Assembly (NCBI GenBank): GCA_033032865.1
Contig: JAWHQI010000257.1
Location: 3,023,001-3,087,000 of the forward strand
DNA: 64,000 nucleotides
DNA from: Dactylorhiza incarnata
Lineage: Eukaryota; Streptophyta; Magnoliopsida; Asparagales; Orchidaceae
Direction: 5' to 3'
Part shown: positions 11,602 to 22,224 of the stretch, one piece after another
Layout of the letters: each line of letters begins with the position of its first letter
Numbering within the stretch: the first letter of the stretch is position 1
Position numbers and translations under genes: made by a program
The notes under the pieces: model-generated
What the model was told of the DNA's origin: nothing
What the model saw: only the letters and a program-made list of their open reading frames with translations
Database searches by the model: none

Positions 11602-12905
11602 TGATGGGGTTCCCCTAAAAGGGACTGAGTTGAGCTGGACCGAGTGTTTCTCATCGCAGTCTCGCCCGGACCCGAAGGGCGGCACCAACATTTATGACAT
11701 GTCTTAATCCCGCTGCTAAGCACCCTCGCGCTACCGCTCTCGCTTGTTCTGCAGGAAGTGCTCCCACTCGCTCTTATTCTACGGGGCGCGCTACCGCTCT
11801 CGCTTGTTCCGCGGGTCGCGCTGCTGCTCCCGCTTGTTCTGCGGGGAACGCTCCCGCTCTCGCCTATTCCACGGGAAGGGCTACAGCTCTCGCCTATTCC
11901 ACGGGAAGGGCTACCGCTCTCGCCTGTTCCACGGGGAGCATTACCACTCTCTCCTGTTTCGCGGAGAGAGCTACCGCTCTCGCCTGTTCCGCGGGGAGCG
12001 TTACCACTCTCGCCTGTTTTGCGGGGAGCGCTATCGCTCTCGCTTGTTTCACGGGAAGCAATACCGCTCTCGCCTGTTCCGCGGGGAACGCTACCACTCT
12101 AGCTTGTTCCGCGTGGAGCGCTACCGCTCTCTCCTGTTCCGCAGGACGCACTTCGTGTGCCCCGAATCAAACATTCTCATTCGCTTGTTCAGAAATCAGC
12201 ATAACGCAGTTACCAGAACGCTCTCCTCAAAAACTATTAAAGGAGGGTTAGGCCTCCATTTGAAGACACTTTGCATTGAGACAAGAAAGGACTCTTGAGT
12301 TTTCCGACGATGACTCTTTGAAGATCTTTATCGGCCTTCAAGCTCCCCCTTGAAGATTTCCATCAACGTTCCATCTCTCCTTCAAGGATTTTTGGAGGAT
12401 CTCGGTTCGGCTCCAAACTCTTCGGTGTGGACCCCCTCAGCATCTTTGAGCCGGACTGCTCCGCAACGTTCTTCTCTAGGCTGCTCCACAACATTCTGCT
12501 CCAGGCTAATCCACAACGTTATGCTCCATGCTGCTCCACATTGTTCTGCTCCAGGCTGCTCCGCAGCACTTTTCTCGGGACTGCTCTACCAAGTTCCACG
12601 CTCAAGGTTGTCCACGAGCACGCTTCACCGCGCTTGGCTCCTAAGGGTTTGGAGGACTTAGCAAAATTTTAGTAACGAGCAGTGACCTGTCACCCTCGAA
12701 AACAACACTCTGTAACTCACAAAATTAGATGATCATTCCGAACTTGGCTAGGCTCCGTGGTTTTTTCCCTTTTCGGGTTTTTCCACGTAAAAGTTCCACT
12801 GTCTACTGTTACTTCTCTTTTTTAATTGTTTGCGCGTTCGGCTCACTCTCGATCTAAGACGATTTAGCCCGACCGGTCTAGAAGAGCGTTGAACGACCCG
12901 CGACA
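11602..12905 (+). mobile_element. Degraded LTR-like fragment, plus orientation
   Basis: The right end resembles the 3' end of the LTRs of the element at 12994-20270 once those are reverse-complemented. Both have GGGTTTTTCCACGT-type sequence, then a CTAAGACG..TTAGCC/TCTAG block, and end GA(C/T)CCGC(A/G)ACA. A possible start TGATGGGGTTCCCC at 11602 resembles TGATAGGGTTTCC of that LTR. Between them are a 30-bp minisatellite, an ACTATTAAAGGAGG promoter-like site (~12232) and GAAGAT-rich sequence. There is no second copy of the LTR, no gag-pol and no TSD, so it is a solo LTR or a fragment. The start is uncertain. Confidence 0.55.
11725..12150. repeat. 30-bp minisatellite, ~14 copies
   Basis: Imperfect tandem units of the form GCTACCGCTCTCGCCTGTTC followed by CGCGGGGAGC. 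Because the unit is a multiple of three and has no stop, three plus-strand frames and one minus frame stay open. These are not genes. The same unit recurs at 22225-22400. Confidence 0.9.
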
Positions 12906-13540
12906 ATATATATATATATATGAATGCAAATTAAATAAAGTTTGACTATATTTATTTCAATTAATACACATTTAGAATAAGTTGAGAAACTAGTGTTGCG
13001 GATCGCTCAAGGCTCCGGTAGATCGGACTAGATTGGACCGTCTTAGCCCGGGAGCGTTTGAGCTCGCAAACAGTCACAGAAAAAGAGAAAGCTAACAAGA
13101 CAATTTTTTTAACGTGGAAAACCCGTCAACTGGGTGAAAAACCACGCGGCCGGGTCTGTGCCGGCCGAAACCTCCACTATTTGTTGGTTGTTGTACAAAG
13201 CTACTTTAAAGAACTCGAGGGCGACATGCCGCCTCTCGTTACAATTGTTGAGAGAGATACTCGGAGGGTGACAAGCCACCGCTCCTGGAGCTAAGATTTT
13301 TATCTGATGCAGAGGGGGATGCTGCGCTCTAAGCGCTCTAGAGGTTTTGACTGCAGCTTGAAGGTTGGATCGATGTGCTCTGTGCGTCTTTGTCTCTGTC
13401 GGTTGTCTCCTGCTGCGCGAGAGGAGTTTGGAGTGTTGTTGTTGTTGGAGGCTGGAGCGTTTGTTCTTGAGTGCGCGGAGTGCTTGTTGCTGAGTACGCG
13501 GGGTTATGCTTGGACGGTCTTGAGAGCGGAGAGCGCAGAG

Positions 13541-13925
13541 GCGCTCTTGGAGCAGTCTTCAGAGCGGAGCGCACGGAGGCGCGCTTGAAGCGGTCTTGAG
13601 AGCGGAGCGCGCGGAGGCGCGGTTGGAGTGGTCTTGAGAGCGGAGCGCACGGTGGCGCGCTTGGAGCAGTCTTCAGAGCGGAGCGCACGGAGGCGCGCTT
13701 GGAGCGGTCTTGAGAGCGGAGCGCGCGGAGGCGCGCTTGGAGCCGTCTTGAGAGCTGAGCACCCGGAGGCGCGCTTGGAGCGGTCTTGAGAGCGGAGCGC
13801 ACGGAGGAGCGCTTGGAGTTATCTTGAGAGCGGAGCGCACGGTGGCGCGCTTGGAGCGGTCTTGAAATCGGAGCGCACGGAGGCGCGCTTGGAGCGGTCT
13901 TGAGAGCGGAGCACACGGAGGCGCG
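13541..13925. repeat. 38-bp minisatellite, ~10 copies
   Basis: Units like GGAGCGCACGGAGGCGCGCT followed by TGGAGCGGTCTTGAGAGC. The 38-bp length is not divisible by three, so every frame cycles through three peptide phases. It is repeated in the other LTR at ~18400-18780. Confidence 0.88.
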
Positions 13926-14510
13926 CTTGTGAGCGCGCAAGGAGGAGGCGCGCTTGTGAGTGCGCAAGGAGGAGGCGCGCTTGTGAGCGCGCAAGAAGGA
14001 CGCACGCTGGTGAGCGCGCAAGGAGGAGGAGGCGCGCTTGTGAGCGCGCAAGGAGGAGGCGCGCTTGTGAGCGCGCAAGGAGTAGGCGCGCTTGTGAGCG
14101 CGCAAGGAGGACGCGCGCTTGTGAGCGCGCAAGGAGGAGGCGCCCTTGTGAGCGCGCAAGGAGGAGGCGCGCTGGTGAGCGCGCAAGGAGGACGCGCGCT
14201 GGTGAGCGCGCAAGGAGGATGCGCGCTTGTGAGCGCGCAAGGAGGACGCGCGCTTGTGAGCGCGCAAGGAGGACGCGCGCTTGTGAGCGCGCAAGGAGGA
14301 TGCGCGCTTGTGAGCGCGCAAGGAGGACGCGCGCTTGTGAGCGCGCAAGGAGGACGCGCGCTTGTGAGCGCGCAAGGAGGACGCGCGCTTGTGAGCGCGC
14401 AAGGAGGACGCGCGCTTGTGAGCGCGCAAGGAGGACGCGCGCTTGTGAGCGCGCAAGGAGGACGCGCGCTTGTGAGCGCGCAACGAGGAGACGCGCTTGT
14501 GAGCGCAAGG
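13926..14510. repeat. 27-bp minisatellite, ~22 copies, in the 3' LTR
   Basis: Units GCGCGCTTGTGAGCGCGCAA followed by GGAGGAC, one of them 30 bp. The core GCGCGC..GCGCGC is self-complementary. The period keeps four or more frames open for up to 422 codons, but these are repeat artefacts. Confidence 0.93.
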
Positions 14511-14627
14511 AAGGAGGAGAGAGAAAATCCGTAGGAGGATTTTCCCGGCTGGAGAGAGAGAAAGTCTCCAAAGAGGGGAGAGATGGAGGAGGAGAAGATC
14601 ATCCAAAAAAGAGAAGCCTTGGGGTTC

Positions 14628-14635
14628 TATTTATA
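14628..14635 (-). promoter_or_regulatory. TATA box in the 3' LTR
   Basis: TATAAATA on the minus strand, followed by GAACCCC. It lies just before the 5'-UTR-like purine/pyrimidine leader and matches 19624-19631 in the other LTR. Confidence 0.65.
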
Positions 14636-14864
14636 GTTTTTGAGGGTGACACTTTCGTAATTAAATGGGTGGTTAGGGTAGTTATGGTGGTTATGCGGCT
14701 ACCCGCACACCATAACCAATTTATGTGTTATACGCACACTTATCATGAATATAGCTACGTGCACACCAGTTTGTATAGGTTTGCGGTGATATGTATTCAT
14801 ATGACGGATATGGTTATGCGCACACCATAAACATATTATTTGCTATACGCAGACCGTATTGAAG

Positions 14865-15190
14865 GATTTTACTATTTGCACCCCCATGTTAGAGGATTTT
14901 ACTATATGAACCCACATGATGTGGAATTTTACTATTTGCACCCACATGTTGGAGGATTTTACTATTTGCACTCCATGATGAAGGGTTTTACTATTTGCAC
15001 CCCATGATGCGAGATTTTACTATTTGCACCCCCATGTTGGAGGATTTTACTATTTGCACTCCATGATGGAGGAATTTACTATTTGCACCCCCATGTTGGA
15101 GGATTTTACTATTTGCACCCCATGATGCAGAATTTTACTATTTGCACCCCATGTTGAAGGATTTTACTATTTGCACCCACATGTTGGGTG
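14865..15190. repeat. ~30-bp U3 array (TTTACTATTTGCACCCC)
   Basis: About eleven units of GGATTTTACTATTTGCACCC with variable CATGTTGGA/CATGATG spacers, near the 5' edge of U3 in both LTRs of this element. Confidence 0.9.
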
Positions 15191-15484
15191 GTTACGGGGC
15201 TAGTGGGGTTTCTTTGGATAACCGCACACCCATGAATGGGGTGCGGTTAGCGCCTTCAAGGAAACCCTATCATTTGCCCCCCAAGTCCCCGAAGTTCAGA
15301 GCCGGGGCGAGAGAGGTGCGGGGACTTTTTGTGCGAAATATTTGTGGCGATTGTGGTGGAGTCAGCAACGTGGTATGGAAGGAGGTGCTTCGAACCGTTT
15401 GTGAGCGCGAGGGGGCAGGCCATGTCGACGCTGCAACCTACTGCGGGTAGAAGGGCAGAACCATTGTAACTTTGCTTGGTTGAT

Positions 15485-16325
15485 CATCAAGGGGGGCAGG
15501 CCCCTGACGATGGCAGGCGGAGGTCTGGCGACCTTACCTATTGGAACTTGGCAGGGACCGATCGTCAAGGGGGCCAGGCCCCTGACGATGGCAGGCGGAG
15601 GTCTGGCGACCTTACCTATTGTAACTTAGCGGGGACCGATCGTCAAGGGGGGGCAGGCCCTTGACGATGGCAGGCGGATGTCTGGCGACCTTACCTATTG
15701 TAACTTGGCGGGGACCGGTCGTCAAGGGGGGCAGACCCTTGAAGATGGCAGGCGGAGGTCTGGCGACCTTACCTATTGAAACTTGGCAGGGACCGATCGT
15801 CAAGGGGGGCAGGCCCCTGATGATGGCAGGCGGAGGTCTGGCGACCTTACCTATTGTAACTTGGCGGGGACCGATCGTCAAGGGGGGCAGGCCCCTGACG
15901 ATGGCAGGCGGAGGTCTGGCGACCTTACCTATTGAAACTTGGCAGGGACCGATCGTCAAGGGGGGAAGGCCCCTGACGATGGCAGGCGGAGGTCTTGCGA
16001 CCTTACCTATTGTAACTTGGCGGGGACCGATCGTCAAGGGGGGCAGGCCCCTGACGATGGCAGGTGGAGGTCTGGCGACCTTACCTATTGTAACTTGGTG
16101 GGGACCGGTCGTCAAGGGGGGCAGGCCCTTGAAGATGGCAGGCGGAGGTCTGGCGACCTTACCTATTGAAACTTGGCAGAGACCGATTGTCAAGGGGGCA
16201 GGCCCCTGACGATGGCAGGCGGAGGTCTGGCGACCTTACCTATTGTAACTTGGCAGGGACCGATCGTCAATGGGGCAGGACCCTGACGATGGCAGGCGGA
16301 GGTCTGGCGACCTTACCTATTGAAA
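15485..16325. repeat. 78-bp minisatellite, ~11 copies, internal
   Basis: Units containing CTGACGATGGCAGGCGGAGG, TCTGGCGACCTTACCTATTG and CTTGGCAGGGACCGATCGTC, between gag and the 3' LTR. Units alternate between TATTGAAACTTGGCAGG and TATTGTAACTTGGCGGG types, which points to higher-order duplication of dimers. Open frames of up to 193 codons result from the 26-codon period. Confidence 0.92.
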
Positions 16326-16586
16326 CTATGTTATCTGAAACATATGAAGTTAATGAAATCAGAAAGTAATTCGCAGGAACCACGTGTAGAAGTTAAATCA
16401 CACGTCTTTATTGAATGCTGATAAAGCCGGCATGAAGGAGAGGAGGTGCAAGTACAACTTGGTGAACAGGGAGGGAGCTTTCTCCTGGTGCGATTACTTG
16501 TAGGGGTTGCCCCCCAGTCTTTCCAGGCAAGCGGGCGGCCGATCTCTCGCTTGCCCAGGTGTCGTCAACCGATTTAAGGTTTTGCT

Positions 16587-17756
16587 TCACGAGAATCTTT
16601 TCAGAAGTCCTTGTCGAATAAGACGTTCGATTTCCTTCTTTAGCTTTGTGCAATCTTCCGTGTCATGCCCGCGTCCGCGGTGGAACTCACAGTATTGTGA
16701 TTGGTCTCCTTTGTTTGGAGCGATCGACTTAGGCCTATGAAGCGCCACCTTATCTTGGATTGCGTAAAGTATGTTTGTTCTGGAGGTATTGAGGGGCGTG
16801 TTTCTCTGGCGCTGCCGAGGTTGTGGGTTGACGTGATGTTCATTGCTCCTCCCGAAGGCTGATGAAGCCTCTTGTTCCCTTTGCCTTTTCATGCCTCTGT
16901 CAAACTGCTGTTTATGTGCTTCGATTGCTTCGTCGGCAGTGATCTGGGCGTCGATCCGTTGAACGAGATCGGGGTAGCTGGGTACAGTCTCCCGTATTAA
17001 TGCAGAGTGGAAGCCACCAGGGCGGAGCCTTGCGAGTAAAAACCCTCGCAGGAGCTCTGGTTTTGCTCTAGGAATTTGTCGTGCCTCAGCGGTGAAACGA
17101 CGGAAGAAATCTTTAAGGGTTTCCCCTTCGCTTTGACGGATCCCGGACAGGTGGGAGAGATCTTTAACTATCTGACGGCTAGCGATGAACTGGTCTGTGA
17201 ATTGTTGAGTCAGCTCTGCGAAATCCCTGATTTCTCCCTCCCCCAAGGATAGGAACCAGGTGCGAGCCTGTCCTTTCAAAGTTGCCGGGAATGCCTGACA
17301 CAGCAGTGAATCTGTGGCATTACAGAGTTGCATCATGATCGCGAAGTGTCTGACGTGCTCCGATGGGTCGCTCGCTCCGTCGTATGTCTCAATCTTTGGG
17401 AGCTTGAAGCCAAGGGGGATTGGATGTGCCAGAACCTCAGGTACAAATGGTGAGCGACAATGGAGAGGGCGAGGGGCCAAAGCGGCACGCTGCGTTGATC
17501 GTTCGTGCTCTTCAAAAATTATGTGACAGACTTCTTCACGTGTGAGCCTCCCATCTGCAGGCTCATGGCCTGTCGCTTCAGGACGGTTGCGGTGATATTT
17601 AGTTTCTGGACTTCTGTCAGGACGGGCCACATGGTCTTGGGCATTCGTACTGGAGAGCTCTCCTTCGGGTTTGCTGATAAGCGAGTGGAGGGGAGCCAAA
17701 TCAGCATGCCCCCCGGGGATTGATTCTTCACTTGTGCGAATGGCTTTTCCTGCCAC
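16587..17756 (-). CDS. Gag polyprotein, 389 aa, Ty3-gypsy Tat-like
   Basis: The frame begins ATG at 17756, about 90 bases inside the 5' LTR. After a polar N-terminus (~1-110), the retrotransposon gag domain runs ~120-230, with LPKIETYDGASDPSEHVRHF, then LKGQARTWFLSL and DFAELTQQF segments typical of gypsy Gag. Near residues 360-372 a C-x3-H-x4-H-x4-C knuckle (CEFHRGRGHDTEDC) would bind RNA, and an ERLIRQG motif follows. No protease domain follows. The gene is intact from start to stop, which suggests recent activity, although the element has no pol of its own. Family function: assembly of virus-like particles in the cytoplasm. Confidence 0.9.
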   Translation of the reverse strand: MAGKAIRTSEESIPGGHADLAPLHSLISKPEGELSSTNAQDHVARPDRSPETKYHRNRPEATGHEPADGRLTREEVCHIIFEEHERSTQRAALAPRPLHCRSPFVPEVLAHPIPLGFKLPKIETYDGASDPSEHVRHFAIMMQLCNATDSLLCQAFPATLKGQARTWFLSLGEGEIRDFAELTQQFTDQFIASRQIVKDLSHLSGIRQSEGETLKDFFRRFTAEARQIPRAKPELLRGFLLARLRPGGFHSALIRETVPSYPDLVQRIDAQITADEAIEAHKQQFDRGMKRQREQEASSAFGRSNEHHVNPQPRQRQRNTPLNTSRTNILYAIQDKVALHRPKSIAPNKGDQSQYCEFHRGRGHDTEDCTKLKKEIERLIRQGLLKRFS

Positions 17757-17831
17757 GATCTCTAGTCACGAGTACCGTTGTGCAACAGATACTGTCTTCA
17801 GAGTCATCTTCTAGCTTTGGCTGAACTCGAT

Positions 17832-17851
17832 TCCCACAGACGGCGCCAAAC
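17832..17851 (-). promoter_or_regulatory. Primer binding site of the gag-only element
   Basis: Minus strand TTTGGCGCCGTCTGTGGGAA lies directly after the 5' LTR end (..GCAACA). This arrangement is common in plant Tat-type gypsy elements. Confidence 0.8.
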
Positions 17852-18780
17852 TGTTGCGGATCGCTCAAGGCTCCGGTAGATCGGACTAGATTGGACCGTC
17901 TTAGCCCGGGAGCGTTTGAGCGCGCAAACAGTCACAGAAAAAGAGAAAGCTAACAAGACAATTTTTTTAACGTGGAAAACCCGTCAACTGGGTGAAAAAC
18001 CACGCGGTCGGGTCTGTGCCGGCCGAAACCTCCACTATTTGTTGGTTGTTGTACAAAGCTACTTTAAAGAACTCGAGGGCGACAGGCCGCCTCTCGTTAC
18101 AATTGTTGAGAGAGAGATACTCGGAGGGTGACAATCCACCGCTCCTGGAGCTAAGACTTTTGTCTGATGCAGAGGGGGATGCTGCGCTCTAAGCGCTCTA
18201 GATGTTTTGACTGCAGCTTGAAGGTTGGATTGATGTGCTCTGTGCGTCTTTGTCTCTGTCGGTTGTCTCTGCTGCGCGAGAGGAGTTTGGAGTGATGTTC
18301 TTGCTGGAGGCTGGAGCGTTTGTTATTGAGTGCGCGAAGTGCTTGTTGCTGAGTACGCGGGGTTATGCTTGGACTGTCTTGAGAGCGGAGAGCGCAGAGG
18401 CGCTCTTGGAGCAGTCTTCAGAGCGGAGCGCACGGAGGCGCGCTTGAAGCGGTCTTGAGAGCGGAGCGCGCAGAGGCGCGGTTGGAGTGGTCTTGAGAGC
18501 GGAGCGCACGGTGGCGCGCTTGGAGCGGTCTTCAGAGCGGAGCGCACGGAGGCGCGCTTGGAGCGGTCTTGAGAGCGGAGCGCGCGGAGGCGCGCTTGGA
18601 GCGGTCTTGAGAGCGGAGCGCCCGGAGGCGCGCTTGGAGCGGTCTTGAGAGCGGAGCGCACGGAGGAGCGCTTGGACTTGTCTTGAAGGCGGAGCGCACG
18701 GTGGCGCGCTTGGAGCGGTCTTAAAATCAGAGCGCACGGAGGCGCGCTTGGAGCGGTCTTGAGAGCGGAGCGCACGGAGG

Positions 18781-19500
18781 CGCGCTTGTGAGCGCGCAAG
18801 GAGGAGGCGCGCTTGTGAGCGCGCAAGGAGGAGGCGCGCTTGTGAGCGCGCAAGGAGGACGCACGCTGGTGAGCGCGCAAGGAGGACGCACGCTGGTGAG
18901 CGTGCAAGGAGGAGTCGCGCTTGTGAGCGCGCAAGGAGGAGGCGCGCTTGTGAGCGCGCAAGGAGGAGGCGCGCTTGTGAGCACGCAAGGAGGAGGCGCG
19001 CTTGTAAGCGAGCAAGGAGGAGGCGCGCTTGTGAGCGCGCAAGGAGGAGGCGCGCTTGTGAGCGCGCAAGTAGGAGGCGCGCTTGTGAGCGCGCAAGGAG
19101 GACGCGCGCTTGTGAGCGCGCAAGGAGGAGTCGCGCTGGTGAGCGCGCAAGGAGGAGGCGCGCTGGTGAGCGCGCAAGGAGGACGCGCGCTTGTGAGCGC
19201 GCAAGGAGGAGGCGCGCTTGTGAGCGCGCAAGGAGGAGGCGCGCTTGTGAGCGCGCAAGGAGGAGGCGTGCTTGTGAGCGCGCAAGGAGGACGCACGCTT
19301 GTGAGCGCGCAAGGAGGACGCGCGCTTGTGAGCGCGCAAGGAGGACGCGCGCTTGTGAGCGCGCAAGGAGGACGCGCGCTTGTGAGCGCGCAAGGAGGAC
19401 GCGCGCTTGTGAGCGCGCAAGGAGGACGCGCGCTTGTGAGCGCGCAAGGAGGACGCACGCTTGTGAGCGCGCAAGGAGGAGACGCGCTTGTGAGCGCGAA
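18781..19500. repeat. 27-bp minisatellite, ~27 copies, in the 5' LTR
   Basis: The same unit as 13926-14510 but about five units longer. The two LTRs must have been identical at insertion, so the array has changed length since. Confidence 0.93.
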
Positions 19501-19623
19501 AGGAAGAAGGAGGAGAGAGAAAATCCGTAGGAGGATTTTCCCGGCTGGAGAGAGAGAAAGTCTCCAAAGAGGGGAGAGATGGAGGAGGAGAAGATCATCC
19601 AAAAAAGAGAAGCCTTGGGGTTC

Positions 19624-19631
19624 TATTTATA
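19624..19631 (-). promoter_or_regulatory. TATA box of the 5' LTR
   Basis: TATAAATA on the minus strand, followed by GAACCCCAAGG. It is the likely promoter core for the gag transcript. Confidence 0.65.
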
Positions 19632-20867
19632 GTTTTTGAGGGTGGCACTTTCGTAATTAAGTGGGTGGTTAGGGTAGTTATGGTGGTTATGCGGCTACCC
19701 GCACACGATAACCAATTTATGTGTTATACGCACACTTATCATGAATATTGCTACGCGCACACCAGTTTGTATAGGTTTGCGGTGATATGTATTCATATGA
19801 CGGATATGGTTATGCGCACACCATAACCATATTATTTGCTATACGCAGACCGTATTGAAGGATTTTACTATTTGCACCCCCATGTTAGAGGATTTTACTA
19901 TTTGCACCCACATGATGTGGGATTTTACTATTTGCACCCACATGTTGGAGGATTTTACTATTTGCACTCCATGATGGAGGGGTTTTACTATTTGCACCCC
20001 ATGATGTGAGATTTTACTATTTGCACCCCCATGTTGGAGGATTTTACTATTTGCACTCCATGATGGAGGAATTTACTATTTGCACCCCAATGTTGGAGGA
20101 TTTTACTATTTGCACCTCATGATGCAGAATTTTACTATTTCCACCCCCATGTTGAAGAATTTTACTATTTGCACCCACATGTTGGGTGGTTATGGGGCTA
20201 GTGGGGTTTCTTTGGATAGCCGCACACCCATGAATGGGGTGCGGTTAGCGCCTTCAAGGAAACCCTATCAACTAGAATTTTAATTAGACCCAAACATGAA
20301 GTAAAAAAACATTTATGATAAATTTTAATATGAAATTTAAAAATATTATAACAAATATACAAGACATCATGTATTGAACACTAAAGATTTGACTCTATAC
20401 TATGAGCATCATGAGTATACGAGGTTATTCACAAAGACCACCCATGAACCTTAGCCGAGCGGAATAATTCCGCGCTGAGAGAATCTGGGGGCAGATGCTG
20501 CGGGAAAGCAGGTTAGGGCATGGCGCCCCCTCCCTCCTCTATTGTCCCGCAGCCCCCCATTGGTCAGCGCCCATTGTGGCGCTCCTCAATTGGGGAGTGC
20601 CCCACCCAATTGGGGAGTGCCCCACTCACCAATTGGGGAGTTCGGCCCATTTCTCACCAATTGTGGAGTGCTCCCGACCTCACAGGCGGCGCAGCTAGCG
20701 CCGCCGAGGCCGTTTGGTCGCCTTGGCCTCACGGTCGCCCCTCCCGCACGGCCTCCGCAAGTCGCATGGCCTCCTCAGGCCGCACGGCTCCCCTCGCAGC
20801 CTCCTCTCCCAGGGCACACCGCCGTCGCGCTCTTCGCTCGCCGACGTTGCCTCCCGACCATGGGGTG

Positions 20868-21340
20868 CACATAATAAAATTCCCCTTCATTGTGTGCGGA
20901 TAGTAAAATCCTCTATCATGAGGGTGCACATAGTAAAATCCCACATCATTGGATGCGAATAGTAAAATCCCTCATCATGAGGTACATATAGTAAAATTCT
21001 CCATCATGAGGTGCATATAGTAAAACCCACCATCATTGGGTGCAGATAGTAAAATCCTCCAACATGGGGGTGCATATAGTAAAATTCGTCATCATTGGGT
21101 GCAGATAGTAAAATCTCTCATCATGTGGTGCAGATAGTAAAATCCTCCATCATGGGGGTGCACATAGTAAAACCTCACATCATTGGGTGTGAATAGTAAA
21201 ATCCTCCATCATTGTGGTGCACGTAGTAAAATCCCCTCATTATTGGGTGCAGATAATACAATCTCACATCATTGGGTGCGGATAGTAAAATTCTCCGTCA
21301 TGGGTGTGCGCATATCGAAATAACGCATTATTAGGGTGCA
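20868..21340. repeat. Reverse-oriented U3-type array
   Basis: About 15 units of GGGTGCAGATAGTAAAATCC with CTCCATCAT spacers. They are the reverse complement of the TTTACTATTTGCACCC array of the 12994-20270 LTRs, so the array is shared between two LTR families lying in opposite directions. Confidence 0.88.
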
Positions 21341-21784
21341 CGTAACCAAATTTATAATCATGGGTGTGCGGATAGCAAGACTCCCTAGCGGCATAACTAC
21401 CAAAATGCCCCTCTCAGAATCTGTAAAAGGGACCCAAAACTCTCATTTGAAAGGACCTTGTCTTCTACGCCTGAGAGAACTCTAGAGTTTTCCTTCAAAG
21501 ATCTCCCTGAGTTCTGCTTCAGCACTTGAAGAACCCTTCGAAGATCTCCTTCGATGCTCGATGATCTCCTTCGGCGCTCGAAGATCTCCTTCGGAGTTCG
21601 AAGATTCCTTGAAAACGATTAAAATATCTCCTTCGGCTTTTGAAGACAGCTCGAAGATCTCCTTCGACTTTTGAAGACGGCTCGAAGATCTTCTTCCGCC
21701 TTTGAAGATTCGTTCGGTGCCTCGATGATCTCCTTCGCTCCTCGAAGGTCCCCTCGAAGACAACTCAGAGAACTCATCCGGCCC

Positions 21785-22020
21785 CGTCCTCCGAGCACGC
21801 CAAAGCTCCCGTCGCTTCCGAGCACGCCAAAGCTCCCGTCGCTTCCGAGCACGCCAAAGCTCCCGTCGCTTCTGAGCACGTCAAAGCTCTCATCGCTTCT
21901 GAGAATGCCAAAGCTCTCGTCGCTTCCGAGCACGCCAAAGCTCTCGTCGCTTCCGAGCACGCCAAAGCTCCCTTCGCTACCGAGCACGCCAAAGCTCCCT
22001 TCGCTTTCGACCGCGCTAAA
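21785..22020. repeat. 27-bp minisatellite, ~9 copies
   Basis: Units GAGCACGCCAAAGCTCCCGT followed by CGCTTCC. Translated frames show a 9-residue period only because 27 is divisible by three. Confidence 0.9.
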
Positions 22021-22032
22021 GTTCCGGGGGGT

Positions 22033-22084
<52 letters not shown>
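22033..22084. repeat. Homopolymer of 52 G
   Basis: Uninterrupted G run preceded by GGGGGGT. It is G-quadruplex-prone. The exact length is the least trustworthy part of the assembly here. Confidence 0.9.
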
Positions 22085-22085
<1 letters not shown>

Positions 22086-22224
22086 GAACCGTCATATCTG
22101 CAAAAGTAACGATCTGTATGCTCGACGACTCCCTCGAAGATCTCATTCGGAGGTGACTTGGAGATCTCTCTCTTCCCGCAAGGCGATTTGAAGATTCCGC
22201 TTCCTCCACCATCAAACACTTAGG

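Larger units (their letters stand above)
12994..15272 (-). repeat. 3' LTR of the gag-only element
   Basis: Contains, from right to left in transcription order, a ~30-bp TTTACTATTTGCACCCC array (14870-15190), a TATA box, a 27-bp minisatellite and a 38-bp minisatellite. It is 140 bp shorter than its partner, about five 27-bp units. Confidence 0.92.
12994..20270 (-). mobile_element. Complete gag-only LTR retrotransposon, 7277 bp, Tat-like
   Basis: Two long direct repeats, 12994-15272 (2279 bp) and 17852-20270 (2419 bp), both begin TGTTGCGGATCGCTCAAGG and end GAAACCCTATCA on the plus strand. ACTAG flanks both sides (12989-12993 and 20271-20275), an exact 5-bp TSD. Read on the minus strand, the 5' LTR is the right one. 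It is followed by TTTGGCGCCGTCTGTGGGAA (primer binding site), a gag gene, a 78-bp tandem array and a polypurine tract (ACTTGGGGGGCAAA) at the 3' LTR. No protease, RT or integrase is present, so mobilisation would need a partner element. Confidence 0.93.
17852..20270 (-). repeat. 5' LTR of the gag-only element
   Basis: 2419 bp, with the same order of blocks as the other LTR: 38-bp array ~18400-18780, 27-bp array ~18781-19500 (about 27 units), TATA box, U3 array ~19860-20185. The flank ACTAG at 20271-20275 is the TSD. Confidence 0.92.

Noticed and set aside
11694..12298. Frames of 184-185 codons in the 30-bp array
   Set aside because: Ten-residue repeats in three frames at once. The array lies in an LTR fragment.
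13926..14510. CRISPR-like regular array
   Set aside because: Units are contiguous tandem repeats without unique spacers, in an eukaryotic LTR.
13338..14606. Minus-strand frames of 250-422 codons (and plus-strand 201 codons) over the LTR arrays
   Set aside because: They are open only because the 27-bp unit is stop-free and divisible by three. The peptides are pure 9-residue repeats in every frame on both strands.
15612..16209. Frames of 182-193 codons in the 78-bp array
   Set aside because: 26-codon repeat artefact inside the gag-only element.
18323..19639. Equivalent long frames (up to 414 codons) in the other LTR
   Set aside because: Same minisatellite artefact, differing only in copy number.
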